Positions 22,216 through 34,728 of a stretch of DNA of 64,000 nucleotides are shown here, in pieces (positions within the stretch are counted from its first letter, which is position 1; every line of letters starts with the position of its first letter). Source of the DNA: Saccharina japonica (lineage: Eukaryota > Sar > Phaeophyceae > Laminariales > Laminariaceae); the NCBI GenBank assembly GCA_008828725.1, contig MEHQ01000078.1:1-64000 (forward strand), read 5' to 3'. The notes under the pieces were generated by a model. That model saw only the letters and a program-made list of their open reading frames with translations. It was not told the DNA's origin and searched no databases. Both the position numbers and the translations under genes were made by a program.

Positions 22216-22613
22216 TATGTGGCGTTTTTTACCAGGGTGGTTTCCAACGCTACAGTAAATCGAAGTGGAGATTTCGGCTAGACTTTGTACGGCAAACTTC
22301 AGTTCTGCTGTACGAGTACTTCAACTCACGTAAGTGCGTACTCCTGCTGTACGAGGCACATCGTTCCTCGTGTTATTCTGTATCTGGAACAGCAGCAGCA
22401 GCAGCAGCAGCAACAGCAGTGCGTACTCGTGCTGTAGGCACATCGTTTCTTGTGTTATTCTGTATCTGGGACAGCAGCGGCAGCAGCACCGCAGCAGCAG
22501 TAAACACCAACGCACAATACCACAGATGAGAGGCGTCGTCATTCTTCACGTGATTTCCACTCTCCTTATCGTGGCCATGGCGAACAACCACAGAAGAGGC
22601 ACGAAAGTTAATA

Positions 22614-22829
22614 ATGGCGACGACCCCCATCACCGACTTCAACAACAGCGAGTTCTACTACAGTAGTAGAAGTACCGTGTTCTTCGGCGTAACGCAGCCG
22701 CATGCCGCCAGCGCTGTTTCTAGGCTAGCTCGGCTAGATGTACTCCATTGGAAAGACGCCGTATCTCGTCCAACACGACAACAACGAAACTACGAGTTTC
22801 GGCTCGCTCGGAAAGACTTGCAAGGATGA
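22614..22829 (+). CDS. possible small exon, unrecognised
   Basis: An ATG at 22614 opens 71 codons (MATTPITDFNNSEFYYSS...) with unbiased composition, following a (CAG)n-rich stretch. A second frame from 22738 codes an Ala/Arg/Lys-rich helix (ARAQSAARKNAARSKARKEA) and ends near a GTGTGT donor at 22962. Neither matches a family I know. They may be parts of one small gene, or chance. Confidence 0.2.
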   Translation: MATTPITDFNNSEFYYSSRSTVFFGVTQPHAASAVSRLARLDVLHWKDAVSRPTRQQRNYEFRLARKDLQG

Positions 22830-23219
22830 AGCCCGCGATACTGAGCAGCACGAGCCGGAGGCACGGGCACAAAAAATGCCTGAAGCACGGGCGCAAAGTG
22901 CTGCTAGGAAGAACGCCGCTCGCAGCAAGGCTCGGAAGGAGGCTGCTGCTGCTGTGAGAAGGTGTGTCCCATCTGTATAATATTGATAGCCGTAGCCCTT
23001 ATCCTGACCCCACTCAACAATTTATTGTTCCAAGGGATATACGTGCAGCAGCAGTACCTGTTCGTCTCGGCCGTAAACCTTGGGTTGGTGGTACGTTTAT
23101 AGATATATACAAGGGGCTTCGCCGGCGGCCTGGACGGCCGCCGGTCGCAGCCTTGCGTGATACCGGAATGTTAGCAGCATTGTAGCGACGGACGGGGGTC
23201 AGACGTAATGCCAAGAGTT

Positions 23220-24660
23220 ATGCACGTTGTTAGTTAGCAGCAGCGTTGTGTCGAAGGATGGAGATCAGACGTACTGCCAAGAGTTGAGAGCGCTCTGCAC
23301 ATTGCCCACGGAGAGTGGCAACCGTACTCGTAATACATGTGATACTGCTGCTGCTGTACTCATGTACGTGTGTGCTCGTATGTATCTTGGGTCACAAACC
23401 TGACACATGCGCGTTGTATGCTGTACACGGTGTGGGCCTACACACCTACACATCTTCGAAATTCGAAACAGGCGAACAACGGCAACAACAGCAACAGTAT
23501 CAGTTTTGCTGTTACAGCAAAACTGATACATGCGTGTATCTTTGATAGTAGTAGTCACACATATCCAACCCACATTGAACTGCTCACAGCTCGTGGTAGA
23601 CTGTGGTAGCACAACAGTAGTAGTACTGATGCATACGTGTTTTCGATATATACCCGATGCACGTATACATCTACGTGCCTCCTATACGCCAGGAGAACAA
23701 AAAACAAAAACGGTAAAAAAGGGCAAAAAAACGTGTTTCCCCATCCCCGTTTGCCAATGCCATTTTTTTACGTTGAAACCCTCAACAGCATGCAGCATGC
23801 AGCGCGTAGTGCGTAGTCCGCTAAAAATGTGCGACCACAGCTGCTGCTGTACAAATCATAGGAGCTCCGCAACAACATTGACAGTGCATGAGCTGCTACT
23901 CTTCATATTATAACACGTGCTACTTGCTGTAGACTACATACATACATACATACGTACACGTATACGTACAGGGGAGGGGGTGAATTGGTCACTGAAAAAA
24001 AAAAAATTCCTGTTTATCAAGTAAAAAAAGGGCAATGGGCACAAAAAGGGCACGTGCCCATTTGCCCTTTTTTTACTTTTTGCGTTTAATATGATACTTA
24101 CAATTTCTCCATCGATTGTTTTTTGTAATCGCTAAAAGTTAGAAAAATTGCAAAATTCCTATATCACAGCAGCAGATATCTGATGGCCTATCGTCCGTCG
24201 TACATGTACGTATGATACCAATACCGAACAAAATAGCTCTCAACTGCCACACTTCATGACACTCGGTCTGCCCTCACTCGTGGCCCAGTTTTTGTGTGTA
24301 GGCCTGTGGATGTTCGGTGCGTGTGTGTGCTTGCGATATGCAGCTGGCGCGCAGCAAGACTGACTGACTGCGTGCCGTATACGTACACATACATATGATA
24401 CGGCCTGAGGCCGATACCAGGTTATTAAGAAACAGGATTTCTAGAGTAACTCCTAAATTTCTTATTACCTCAGGCTGCGTTTCTTATTGCTCGTTTTCTT
24501 AAAGTAAATATATATATGTCTGCGGGCCCCTGCTGGTACAGCTGTATTATACCAGGTTCTACTACTGTATGTCTCAGCCTACCTTTCTTGTTGCGTGGTT
24601 TATTAAAACACTAGTAATATGTGTCCTGTACATATGTGTCCTGTACATATGTGTCCTGTA
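23220..24660. other. no gene; AT-rich with CAG fragments
   Basis: No exon or complete element is supported. 24415-24510 is a weak palindrome with CCTGAG and TTTCTTA motifs. 23930-23980 is a TACG microsatellite. Confidence 0.4.
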
Positions 24661-24671
24661 CCCATACAGTA

Positions 24672-24839
24672 CCGGCTAAGAAATCAGAAATCGGGCTTAG
24701 GCTGACTTTCTTATTTGAGAAAGGGGTGTGTCCCCCACTAAATTCAGTATAATAGCTGTCGACTTTCTTATTTCCTCCATAATTTTTAGACTGAGTTTCT
24801 TGTGGGGCACTTTCTTACGAGAGGGCCGGTAGTGTACTG
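24672..24839 (-). mobile_element. MITE family F, 168 bp, inverted copy
   Basis: Same ends and TA flanks (24670-24671 and 24840-24841) as the copy at 18700-18864, in the other orientation. The left end is eroded. Confidence 0.8.
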
Positions 24840-25567
24840 CTGTATTCTACGAGGTAATACGCTCGGCCCTCGTAGTCGGCCTCCGTAGTTGCAAGTACGT
24901 AGAGTAGTCGGCGTTGCTGTATGTGCGCCTCACGGCCAGCTGCAACTCCGCACAGCAGTAGTACTGATGGTGCAACACTCTACAAGTAAGAAGCAACAAC
25001 AATTAAGGAGGCGCAATATAAGAAAACGAGCACAATGCAATTAGTTAGTTATACTGAAGTTTGTGTACATAGGACGCACCCAATTCTCAAGAAATAACTA
25101 AGTCTCGACTGGGGCCAGCTTTCCTGTAGGTGTTCCGTACTACCTTTTGTGGTATCGCTCGTAGTGCTGATGTTGTAGCAGTAAGCAGGGCTCACCCCGC
25201 CATGGAGAGGCTTCTTAGCCAAAGGTTAAAAACGGTCTCTTTCAATACGCTGCCTTGGCGTTGGCATGCCCCACCAGAATTCATAAAATAAAAAACAACA
25301 CCCGAATCCAACAAAAAAGCAAAACTTCACCACAACAAACACACGCACGGACAAAAACCAAAACGTCCGACCGGTCCCACCAATAAAAGTACACGCAACC
25401 ACGAATTTGGTGCATGCCGCGCCCCGCGCCCCTTCCTCTACACCACAAAACAACCAAAATACGCCAGAGAAAAAAACATACAGCAGCTCATTGGATACAT
25501 ACGTACTGAATACCGACATGCATATATATATATGTACATCTGCAACTATAACAAACTGCCATCGCCT

Positions 25568-25915
25568 CCAAGGTTTAGATGGGCCTCAATCCCTCTAAAC
25601 GGTTTCCTTCTCTACTAGCTGCAATACCACCCACTCCATGGGGTCGGGCAGACTGGACTGAATCCACCTCCGCTACCGCCACCGCCACCGCCACCGCCCC
25701 CCCGCCCCCGCAGATCATTTTTCGACAAAACAAGCGACTCTACAGCGTACCAGATAATACATACCTGGTACTGTAACTATAAATAGTGCAAGGTTTAGAT
25801 GGACCTCAAACCCTCTAAACTGTTTTCTCCTCCACTATTAATAGCTGCAATACCACCCATGGGGTCGGGCAGACTGGACTAAATCTACCCCGGCTACGGC
25901 CCCCGCACCAGCCCC
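25568..25915. repeat. duplicated 3' flank of the transposase-like gene
   Basis: CAAGGTTTAGATGG through TGGGGTCGGGCAGACTGGACT occurs at 25568-25665 and again at 25790-25880. The second copy covers the stop codon and last codons of the gene. Both copies run into GCC/CCG repeats. Confidence 0.8.
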
Positions 25916-28900
25916 TACTCCCACCCCTGTAGCAGCTCCTACCCCCGCGTCCACCCCCGTCCCAGTCTCAGCTCCGGCTTCCACCCCCGCCCCCGCCGCC
26001 TCACCCATACCCTGATCGACCGCAGGGGAGTATGACTCCATGGCGTGAACTCGGAAATAGTCCCGCAGGCGCTGGCGCTTGGCGTCCCTGTTACCATTGG
26101 CTGACAGGTGCAGAGACCGCAGGTACGCGGTGGCCAACGTGTCTGTGAGTGCACTGATCCGTTCACTCTCCAGAGGAGTGCCGCTCGCCACAGCGTTTTT
26201 CGCAGCGAGTACATCCTGGCGCTTGCGCTTTCTCTTGGGCTGAACGGGCGGCGTACCCGCAGTGGAAGGCTCGCTCACAGTGGGAGGCTCGCTTGCAGAG
26301 GGCTTACTCCCAGTGGAGTGACCCTTGCTGAAGGCCACGGCCAGCTTTTCCACGTTCTTGGAGGCGTTCTGCGCGGCCGCTTCGATCGAGAGTTTCTTCA
26401 CCTTGTCCGTTGAAGTAGGCGCACGGATCGTCGGCGAGGGCACACCCGAGAACTGTTCAATAAAGAACGCGGTGTTGTAGAGCTGTACAGTCGCCGCGGG
26501 CACGTCCCTTTCGTGACTCCTCTGCGCTTTCGCAATCGACTCGCTGAGCAAAGCGAACCTCTGCAGTGCTTCGAGGAGTGAGGGGCCGCCGGGACTCGAT
26601 GGTCGGGTGTCTCGCATGCTTCACCCGTGCCCCACCCAAGTTCACCGTAGGAGGGACTTCGCCGCCGACGGCCCCCCCAACCGCACTGTTGCCTGTCCTG
26701 CTCGTCTCAGTCACCGGTAAGCAGTCTTGCTGAAGGGGGGGCGGGAGGTCACTTGGTTGATCCACCCTCGCAACCCCAGCAGCGTCTCCGACCCTCGCCA
26801 AGGGTCCAGGAGGATCACGGCCGATCCCAGACTCGCCCCGTGAACTCTCGACCGTACTCCGTTGCGCCTCCCTCTTGGCCGATGAAATCCTTACTGCTGC
26901 GTCCCGACATGCGGCCAGCTTGTCCTGCCTCATGCGTTTAGCATAGTCGAACCCCATCGGCTCGAAGCCATCCCTCGACACCTGTATTGCGTATAAGTAA
27001 AGTCCAAAACAGCGTAACCGAAAACACAGAAGAAAACAACCGCAAGCACAGAAGAGAGACGAATGACACATCCTAGTATCAAGTTATTTAAAAACAAACG
27101 GGAGTTGGGAGTTGGGTGTAACAGTGGTGGGTGTAATAGTGGAGGTGAGTGGTTGCCAATGGATGAAAATGCTATTACGGGTGTGTCACCATGCCTGGAT
27201 ATAGGGGATCCACGTTTTTGGGTTCCATCGTGGGTTTTGATTGCTACAGCAGCCCCTCCTGCTATTACGGGGGAACATAGCAATCAGAACCAAGGTGGTG
27301 TGTATGGTGCGTAAACACACGGGGGTACAGTATTTTCGGGTAAATGGGGCGTTCTGAATACTATAGCCCCCCCGTGAAAGCATAATTTCACATTTCAAAA
27401 CTGAGCTTGCGCGAGAGGTGCGTATGATCAGCAAACAGAAGAAACAAACCTGGACGCTGGGCAGAGAACCAACTTTTAAGGGAGAGACATGATGAAAAAT
27501 ACAACCCGGAGCAACTTATCACGAAAAAATAAGAAGATATATCGTACAAGAACACGACTGCTGTGCGTCGATGGTATACGGGGTTCGTGTCTCTTGGCAG
27601 TCAGTGCCAAATACCTTCAACACATACATACCTAGTAAAATAGGCAGTCGACAAGAACAAATAAAAAACACCCTTGCCGCCATATCAGCTACCCTTACCG
27701 TACACCTGTTTTAGTACTACTGCACAGCAACGCAACGACGGTCAACTTTCGGGCCTTACCTGGGGGCGGGGACCCGCTTTGGGAAAAGGTACCCTCATGA
27801 GGCACAGCTTCGCTGCGTCGTTGGCGTCCCGCTCCCTCCAAACCCACAGAGTCGACTGCTTACTCGTGCGCCCATGTTTGCGGTCCATCTCGAAGTTGTG
27901 GCGGTGAATTCGACGGAGCAGCTTCCTCTGGCATGCTTCGGGGCCGATGCGAGACGTGCCAGCAACCGTGCGGTTAAGGCTGCAGTGGAACGCTTCGTTC
28001 TTGCCCGTGCCTCCTTTCTTCGAGTACGACATGAGGTTTGTCTTCGGCCCCCTGCCAAGCTCCATGTACCTAGGCCAAAGCACGTGGTAGAAAGCGTACA
28101 TAATTGACAAGCGACAAGGGCGGGCATGTACGAAGAACGTGTTAGTTCACAAAAGAGAAGGGCGGACATGTACGAGTAATGCATCAATAAATAACTCAGG
28201 TATTAAATCATACAGCACTATTATTGTGATATGCACCCAGCCCACCACACACTTACATGTCCTCGACCGGCAGCGGGTCAGACCCACATCCTTTCTCGAG
28301 GCAGCTGACGAGGCTGGCCACCACCGCAGCCGTGCCCGCGGGCCCTGACTTACCCTTTCGTTTCGGCGGGGTCAGCAGCGGGAGCTCACCCTTTTCCACA
28401 CATTTGGCGTCGAGCTCTGCGTGGACCTCCACCACCCTCTTCACAGCATCTACCATTTCGTGCCTCGGACGAGATTTCGTCCGTACGTACGCCGACATGC
28501 CCGTGGATTTGGCCTTCGTTTCAGCCGTTGCCTTGTCCATTCCGCAACGTTGGAAATACTGCGCCACGGCCTCCAAATCTTCTTCGTGCCTGAAGCGGAC
28601 AGCTTGCCCAATCTCCTTCGCAAAAATAACCCGTCGTGGGTGGTCCTTCGAAGTGGTCGAAGCCGTGACGTTCTTTGACAAAGTTGGTGGTAAATCGATG
28701 GCGCGCAAAAGGCGTGCGAAGAGCGAACGCTGTTACAATGGCAATTGGTGAGCTGCATACACGCTTTTGGCAATGGACAGTTCAACGCGTGCACACTATA
28801 CATCTGTGATCGCATCTACCAATAACTAGAGAAAACGTATTGTATGTCCTTAACACTCAATTCCGCCAAAAAGACGGGGCAATGCGGGCACGCCCACTGT

Positions 28901-31900
28901 ACCTGTATCATGTGGAACGCATCCGCGAAGGGCGCACGCATCACATACGGGAAAATTTCGGGCAAAAAGTGTTTTGTCGGGTCGCCAAGATGTTGGCAAC
29001 ATCGGTCGTCGTACACGTACTTCAGATCGGCCAGAGTACCGCTCCTCTCCCGTCTGTTCCTGTACCTATGGGTGGTAATTCGAACAGCAGCAAACGACAA
29101 CGGGCACAGGGCTACGTAAGACTATACTTGCAACGGATAGGCCTACTAAAATACGCAGTTGCTTCAACTTTGGACTAGTCCAAGAAGCAGACTGTAGATA
29201 GATGTACTCCACGCCCGAAGGCAGCAAGGGTCGGTGAAGTAGTTAACAGCCAACTGCAATTCAATGGTGAAAGGGGGCGCACCTCGTCAAGAGGGGGCTA
29301 ATCTCAGCCCGGCTCTCTGATCGCAAAGCTCCGAAGGTGTGAACCTTGGCGTCCTCTCCCATCGCGAGGAACAAGCACCCGGCCTCGTCCGTAGTCCTTC
29401 CAGCAATACGGAAGGTCCCGTCCATGTTAAGGAAACTTCCAGAAACCGACGACTCCAACTCCGCCTGCATGTGTTCCTTGTCCTGTATAACGAACACGAA
29501 AGACAAAATCAAGTGCGCATGCCGTTTAAATATTGCGTCGCCGAATAGCTACTACGGAGATAAATGAAATGACCAACTGCGAACATTAACGAAAATGGCA
29601 AACAGGGTTAGAACAGCGGCAAGGAAAATAGAAAAACATCCGGCATGTGTAATGCCAGTCCGCTTTTACAACGATTCTGGTCAACGGACGCCCTACTACA
29701 GCAAGCATCACCTCTTCGTGCCCGGCCTTGAAGAATGTGTTCAACACGGTGACGGAAGGTGTAGAGATCAGGGTGCCACGGATGAACTTCCACCCAGGCC
29801 ACATCGTAAAGTTGTCGTCAAGTCGGCTCTTGCGTTCGGCAGTCTGTTGGTCCTGTACGAACCGAACATACCTCATCATGTCCCTGATCTCTTGCCCCTG
29901 GCTTCCTGCAGCCATAATCCTGTGGAAATGCTGACGGCCGTTGCAACAGCATAGCGTATTTTTTTCTTAAAAAACAAATTGTACGAAGTGACAATACAGG
30001 GGGCCCGTTAAAGGGGAATACACACAAAAGCAAATTATCTGATTCACCTCCTCAGGGCCAAACCTCAGTCGCAGCATAATAAGACTCTCAGCCCACTGTC
30101 AGCCTAACGAAAATACGGTCGAGGTGAAAACTAGCAAGCCGTGCGAACAACAAATATGGCGCAAATGCGTCGCGTTACACTAGCACCTGCGTGTCACCCT
30201 CTGTAGCCCTAACTCGGTCCATGAGCCCCTCCGATGCAGCGTTCTGCTTGAAAAAGCGAAAGGGGAGTTTGGCCACGATCGCCTCGGGGAGCAACTTCAT
30301 GTACCTGTGCAATTGTATGGGAATATCGTGTAACGTGTTCTTCAGCTGTTGCCACATTCCGCAAAAATCAAGGCATGGTCAACACGCTCATGACACGCGA
30401 TCTGGACAAGTTCTCCCCTGTCAATAGCGCGTGGCGAAGCTTCACCATCGTACCCTACAATGCATTGCATTACCGCCGCTTGGGCCAGGTATCCTGCACA
30501 ACTAGTGTATCGTCAGAAGTCTGTTATGAGTGCTGTACCCCTGGGCATTTACGATGCAACTCTGCGCGAAATTATGGTACCTATCATCCATTGTGCTGAA
30601 CGACGCGCCGGCCTTGCAGTAAGACTTGTAGGACTCAGGATTCTCCCAGTCGATATCACCAGGTGCATTCGGATCTGCCTTTGCTGCCTTCTGGGCCCTC
30701 TCGATTACCAGCGGGCACTTGGGATCCGAGCAGGAATATTTCCCCGTAACTGGCATCACCACTCCATCTACGTCGTGCGCCACACGCACCTGCCAACAGG
30801 CCCGCAAATGAGTCACATCGGGCGAGGCCGATACACAGCTTAGTCACCTTCCAAAATATATGTACGAGCGTAATCATGACATCGGTGTGAAATCAAAGTT
30901 ATGTGACAAGCAGCCAAACGTCACGAGGGGACGCCTTAAACTACGCACTCACTCTTTGCCAGGACAGGGAAGGGAAGCCGTGACCCGATGTCCCGGGAGT
31001 TTTCACAAACTCGTTTGACCGGCAACCTGGACATATCATCTTCACACCGATTCCGTTGCTGGTCTGCACCTGAGATGCATGGCACAAATCAGGGCTCGTT
31101 TTGTCAGACGCGCAGAGCTGACGCGTGGAATTTAGCCGTATTGCATTGTACGCAAAGCTGAAGAGAGTTTTTGGCCACAACAAAAGCTACCTGGTTTTGC
31201 TTGACACGAAAACTACGACCTCGTTATATCTCAAGTACAGATTCTACAGCAACACTTTTGTCCCTGAGCGAACAGTCGACAAGAAACTCCCGATACTAAA
31301 ACTAGCTAATGCAGGCCTATAAAGAGGCAGATCGACAACCGAAATATGTACAACAGGAGTGGTAGCACGTCTGGCCGTACACGTCTGGGCCGGCTCTGTA
31401 ACCTCCAAGTACAACCGTACCACAGCAGTTACAGTGCCCAAAAATACCCATGAAGCAAGCGGAGACCGCTCGGGGAAAAATACATAACGGCACCGGCTTA
31501 TAAAACGCGTACGTATGTAGTCGATACGTAGTCTACAGCAGTAAAGGTGCACTCACGCAGCATTGCAAACTCAGTGTAAGTATATATTCTACGCATATTA
31601 ACTTGCCTGGAAGGGCTTCAGGTGGACCAGCTCCTCGAAGAACACCACCTCGTGCACATAAAGAGCGACCACCACGTTCATCGTAGCAAACACGGACATC
31701 GCCGCCATCCTTAGCATGTGTCCCATATCAGCTCCCTTTTTCTCCCGGTTCCTCATTGCGAGAGTAGCTGCCTCGGGTTGCAACACTTCAATCGCGCGAG
31801 TCTCTACGCTTTCCAAGGGATGGCATATGGGTGCTAGAGGGAATTTCTTCCTAAATGCTGCAGCTGAATCACGGGGCGACAACCGAGGCTCAGCGGGACC

Positions 31901-32578
31901 CTTCCCTTTGCCCCCCGATGCCTTCTTTGGCGGTAATAAGCTGCCGTTTTCTGCTATAGATGGCAGAAACGCTACTACCGCCCGACCAAGGCGCGACAAC
32001 GCCACTTGTAGCGACGCGCTGTTCCAACGCCATGGGTCGTCCTCCTCGGCCTCTTCCTCCTCAGGCTCTTCCTCCTCAGGCCCTTTCTCCCCAGGCTCTT
32101 CCTCCTCAGCCCCCCCCCCCCAATCCTCAGCAATATTTTCCTCCTCAGGCGCTTCCTCCCCAGGCTCTTCCCCTACGTCGATGATATCGTCATCAGCGCC
32201 CGTGCAGTCAGTCGAAAAACAACAACCTCCACGCTCGGGAGGTGACGATTGTGACCTTGGCGCGCGGCTAGAAGATGAAGCACCACCACTCGATCCACCA
32301 CCACTCGATCCACCACCACTCGATCTCCCCGCTTCTCTTCTCGCACTTGTACTGCCACCCACCGGACGCGGAAGCCGATCCCCGATCAGGCCGGGCAAGG
32401 TGGCATCAGCTTGAGACGTTATACAGCTATAACAGAAATGGTCCCACCCAGCAGAATTTTCACTGTTGCGAACACTTCGCCGGAAACTGCCCTGGTTAAT
32501 CCACCGCGAGCATGGCCCGTGGCACTTGAACATCTGCTTGGCCTTTGCCGTGAATACATGTGGCCCAGGTCCATCCAT
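25838..32578 (-). CDS. multi-exon DDE transposase-like gene (KDZ/Zisupton-like)
   Basis: Twelve exons, all in phase: 32578-31607, 31117-30953, 30789-30553, 30345-30187, 30095-30048, 29897-29700, 29482-29283, 29065-28903, 28729-28257, 28069-27760, 26981-26646, 26560-25838; about 1,327 residues. Visible parts in order: an early Cys cluster (FKCHGPCSRW with HFCYSC), a Gly/Ser and then acidic linker, further CxxC pairs (ICPGC, YSCSDPKCP), then an RNase H-like core with LNMDGTFRIAG, VYDDRCCQ, DAFHMIQ and GTGKNEAFHCSLNRTV, which supply D, D and E. The tail is Ser/Pro-rich with a basic KRKRKR stretch and a Gly/Val/Ala repeat. This order fits the large cysteine-rich transposases related to Kyakuja/Dileera/Zisupton and DUF6729 proteins; the exact family is uncertain. 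No stop interrupts the frame, so it is a recent transposon or a domesticated gene. The exon 1 donor is GC (CAG|GCAAGT). The start at 32578 and the short 85-nt last intron are the weakest points. Confidence 0.65.
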
Positions 32579-32734
32579 CAGGCTGGCCGCCCAAATCTGG
32601 CGGGCCGGCAGTACCCAAACCAGGCTGTGTGCTGTGTCGAGCGGCCGCTTTTGATCACGCCGCACTGCTGCCCCGTGACCCCTTTCGACTTCGGCTTCGT
32701 TCTTTGCAAACCCTACGAAATGGGCACCCGATGG

Positions 32735-33570
32735 GCACAAAAATNCCCCCCCCCCTCCCCTAACAAACAAAAAATTCTGTGAGATGTCGAAAAAAAATAA
32801 TCGACCACTCAAAAAAAATCGTAAACTGGACGAAAAGGTTTGTTGCACCATTTACTACGTATTATTAGTACGTAGTGTAAGGGTATTGGGGCAAGGGAGG
32901 TAGATTTGATTGGAGTAGATATATTCATAATAAGGGGGTTTGCGTTATTTTTTTGTCTATTTTCGTCAAGTATTCAGGGCTGATTGGTAACATATACGTG
33001 CGTCTGAAGTGATTGTATGGTATTAATTTATAGATTCCCTTTTATATGTGGATGATATCATTGGAACAAGCGCTATATACACACATTGATTGTCAGACGG
33101 CCAAGGGGATAATAATAATATTGTTGGGGATCACCGTATAGAAAATCCGTACATATCCGAGGTCGTACTTAAACTAAAATATCTGTATCTGCGGATCTGC
33201 CGAATACGTACAAGATGAAATAATCCGAGGATAGAGGAAAAATACATGCCGGTACCAAATATGGCACCCTTCGAAGATCTCCTAACCAACGAATATACCC
33301 ACAGTCGACACCCGCTGCATGTGGTATGTGCCAGCAGGTAGGAGCACAACAAGGTGTTTGGGGCCGAATGCGCTACGTACGACGAGTACTTCTGCCGTCC
33401 TGCGTCTTGATTGAGCAGCGCCTAAAAGGTACTACGTACTGCTACGTACGTCGTATAACCACAACAGTCGCATTATGTGTTCGGAGATATTCATACAATA
33501 CAAGGTGTCGTACTGGTTTTTTATGCTTCTACGTAAAAAATAAAGCAATTTGCCGCGGCTATCGTATGCG
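32735..33570. other. no gene; AT-rich intergenic DNA with an assembly gap base
   Basis: An N at 32745 precedes a C run, marking a homopolymer uncertainty. Minus-strand frames at 33131-33352 show no sulfotransferase motif. Nothing else is supported. Confidence 0.45.
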
Positions 33571-33624
33571 TGCTGTTTACAATATGCCATAAGGCGGAGT
33601 CGTACAATCCCGAAGGATACGTAC

Positions 33625-33819
33625 CTTGTTTTGTTGGAAAAGCTGTCCGACCAATGTCGAGCCCGACCTTCCCACCGCCATTATCAGGACGCCGATCGGA
33701 CGTGCAGCTTCGGCTTCGGCAGATCCGCCCTTTGCACGTACTCGCTCAATCATGCTCGGCTCCGCGGCTGCTGCTAGGGCTGCCATGCTCATCCAAAACG
33801 CGATCTTTCGGGTCTTCAT
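33625..33819 (-). CDS. sulfotransferase-type first exon (incomplete)
   Basis: Sixty-five codons start with a short basic-hydrophobic leader (MKTRKIAFWMSMAALAAAA), suggesting a type II Golgi membrane anchor. They continue to IGVLIMAVGRSGSTLVGQLF, which matches the 5'-phosphosulfate-binding loop of carbohydrate sulfotransferases, enzymes that move sulfate from PAPS to sugars. The exon ends in phase 0 at a perfect donor (AAG|GTACGT). The second PAPS-binding motif and the rest of the fold are not found downstream (lower coordinates), where the transposase-like gene begins. The gene is therefore truncated, or its next exon lies beyond that 7-kb block. It is divergent from the shugoshin-like gene, about 900 bp away. 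Confidence 0.6.
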
Positions 33820-34728
33820 TGTTGTGTACGATGTGAGGCAAAGAAGCTCGGGTCTACGGATGCAGCAAGATAGCCTGGGGAACGTGACGCCTCAGCAGCG
33901 GGCGTCGACCAGGTTAGCCCAGTCGCTCTTGTTCGCTAGAAGGAGCTGATGCCGTAGCTAGTATGGCAGATGGTGTATCGTCTCCGTGCGATGTACCTGG
34001 TATGCTTTGCTTATCGGTGTCATGTGGTGTCTTTCTTCGATCTCCGAAAGAGAGCACAGCAAAACCTATTCGGCTTGATTCGGCTCTTGTATTTTTAGGT
34101 TTCCACTCATTCTGGTGTGCGTTCGTATTCGGGGACTCGGGGACACAGAACTGAACGCAAAAAAAAACAACGAGCCAGAGCTTGGCTTTTCAAGCAGGTC
34201 TGCGGGGGCATTGTACATACATACCGGGCACATCGTGGCCAGACGTCTAGCAAGCAGCCTCCATACGGTGAGCACTACTGTCTTAGAGCCAAGTCATGCC
34301 TTAGTGCGAAGTCGCTGGCAGTCTCAGGTGCATTTCCTTCTTGCACGCGGTTGAAAACGCGTGCCTGCTCGAGGCTTGTACGATGGCTTTTATTTATGGT
34401 GTTTTTTAGATGTTTTCCACGATGACCCAGCCGTTGGATCGTCACCTGGGTGTGTTTTCGAAATCAATCATACTCGCGACGTACCTCCGTTGCTCTTTTG
34501 GCCATCTTCTTTGGATCGGGCTCTCTTGCCGCAATGTAACCCCCGCATGAGCAGAGGCAGCATATGTTCCACACCAGTCGCAATTGCCTCAATACTACCA
34601 ATTTTGACTCTTGAAGTCCAGCATGATTCCCGGCGGCTCTGAGGAATTGACTGGCCAAGAAGAGACGACTCATGATTCATCACAAACCCGGCGGGCATGC
34701 AGGTTGGCGCTGCTGCTGCGTCGCTACG

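Noticed and set aside
26640-26680. Frameshift in the transposase-like gene at a run of seven C
   Set aside because: Changing the run length leads to a stop in the new frame. An 85-nt intron (26561-26645) joins the two frames in phase, so a break is not needed.
34464-34698. Minus-strand frame as the missing sulfotransferase part
   Set aside because: It lies upstream of the first exon, lacks the second PAPS-binding motif and has no splice signals in phase.
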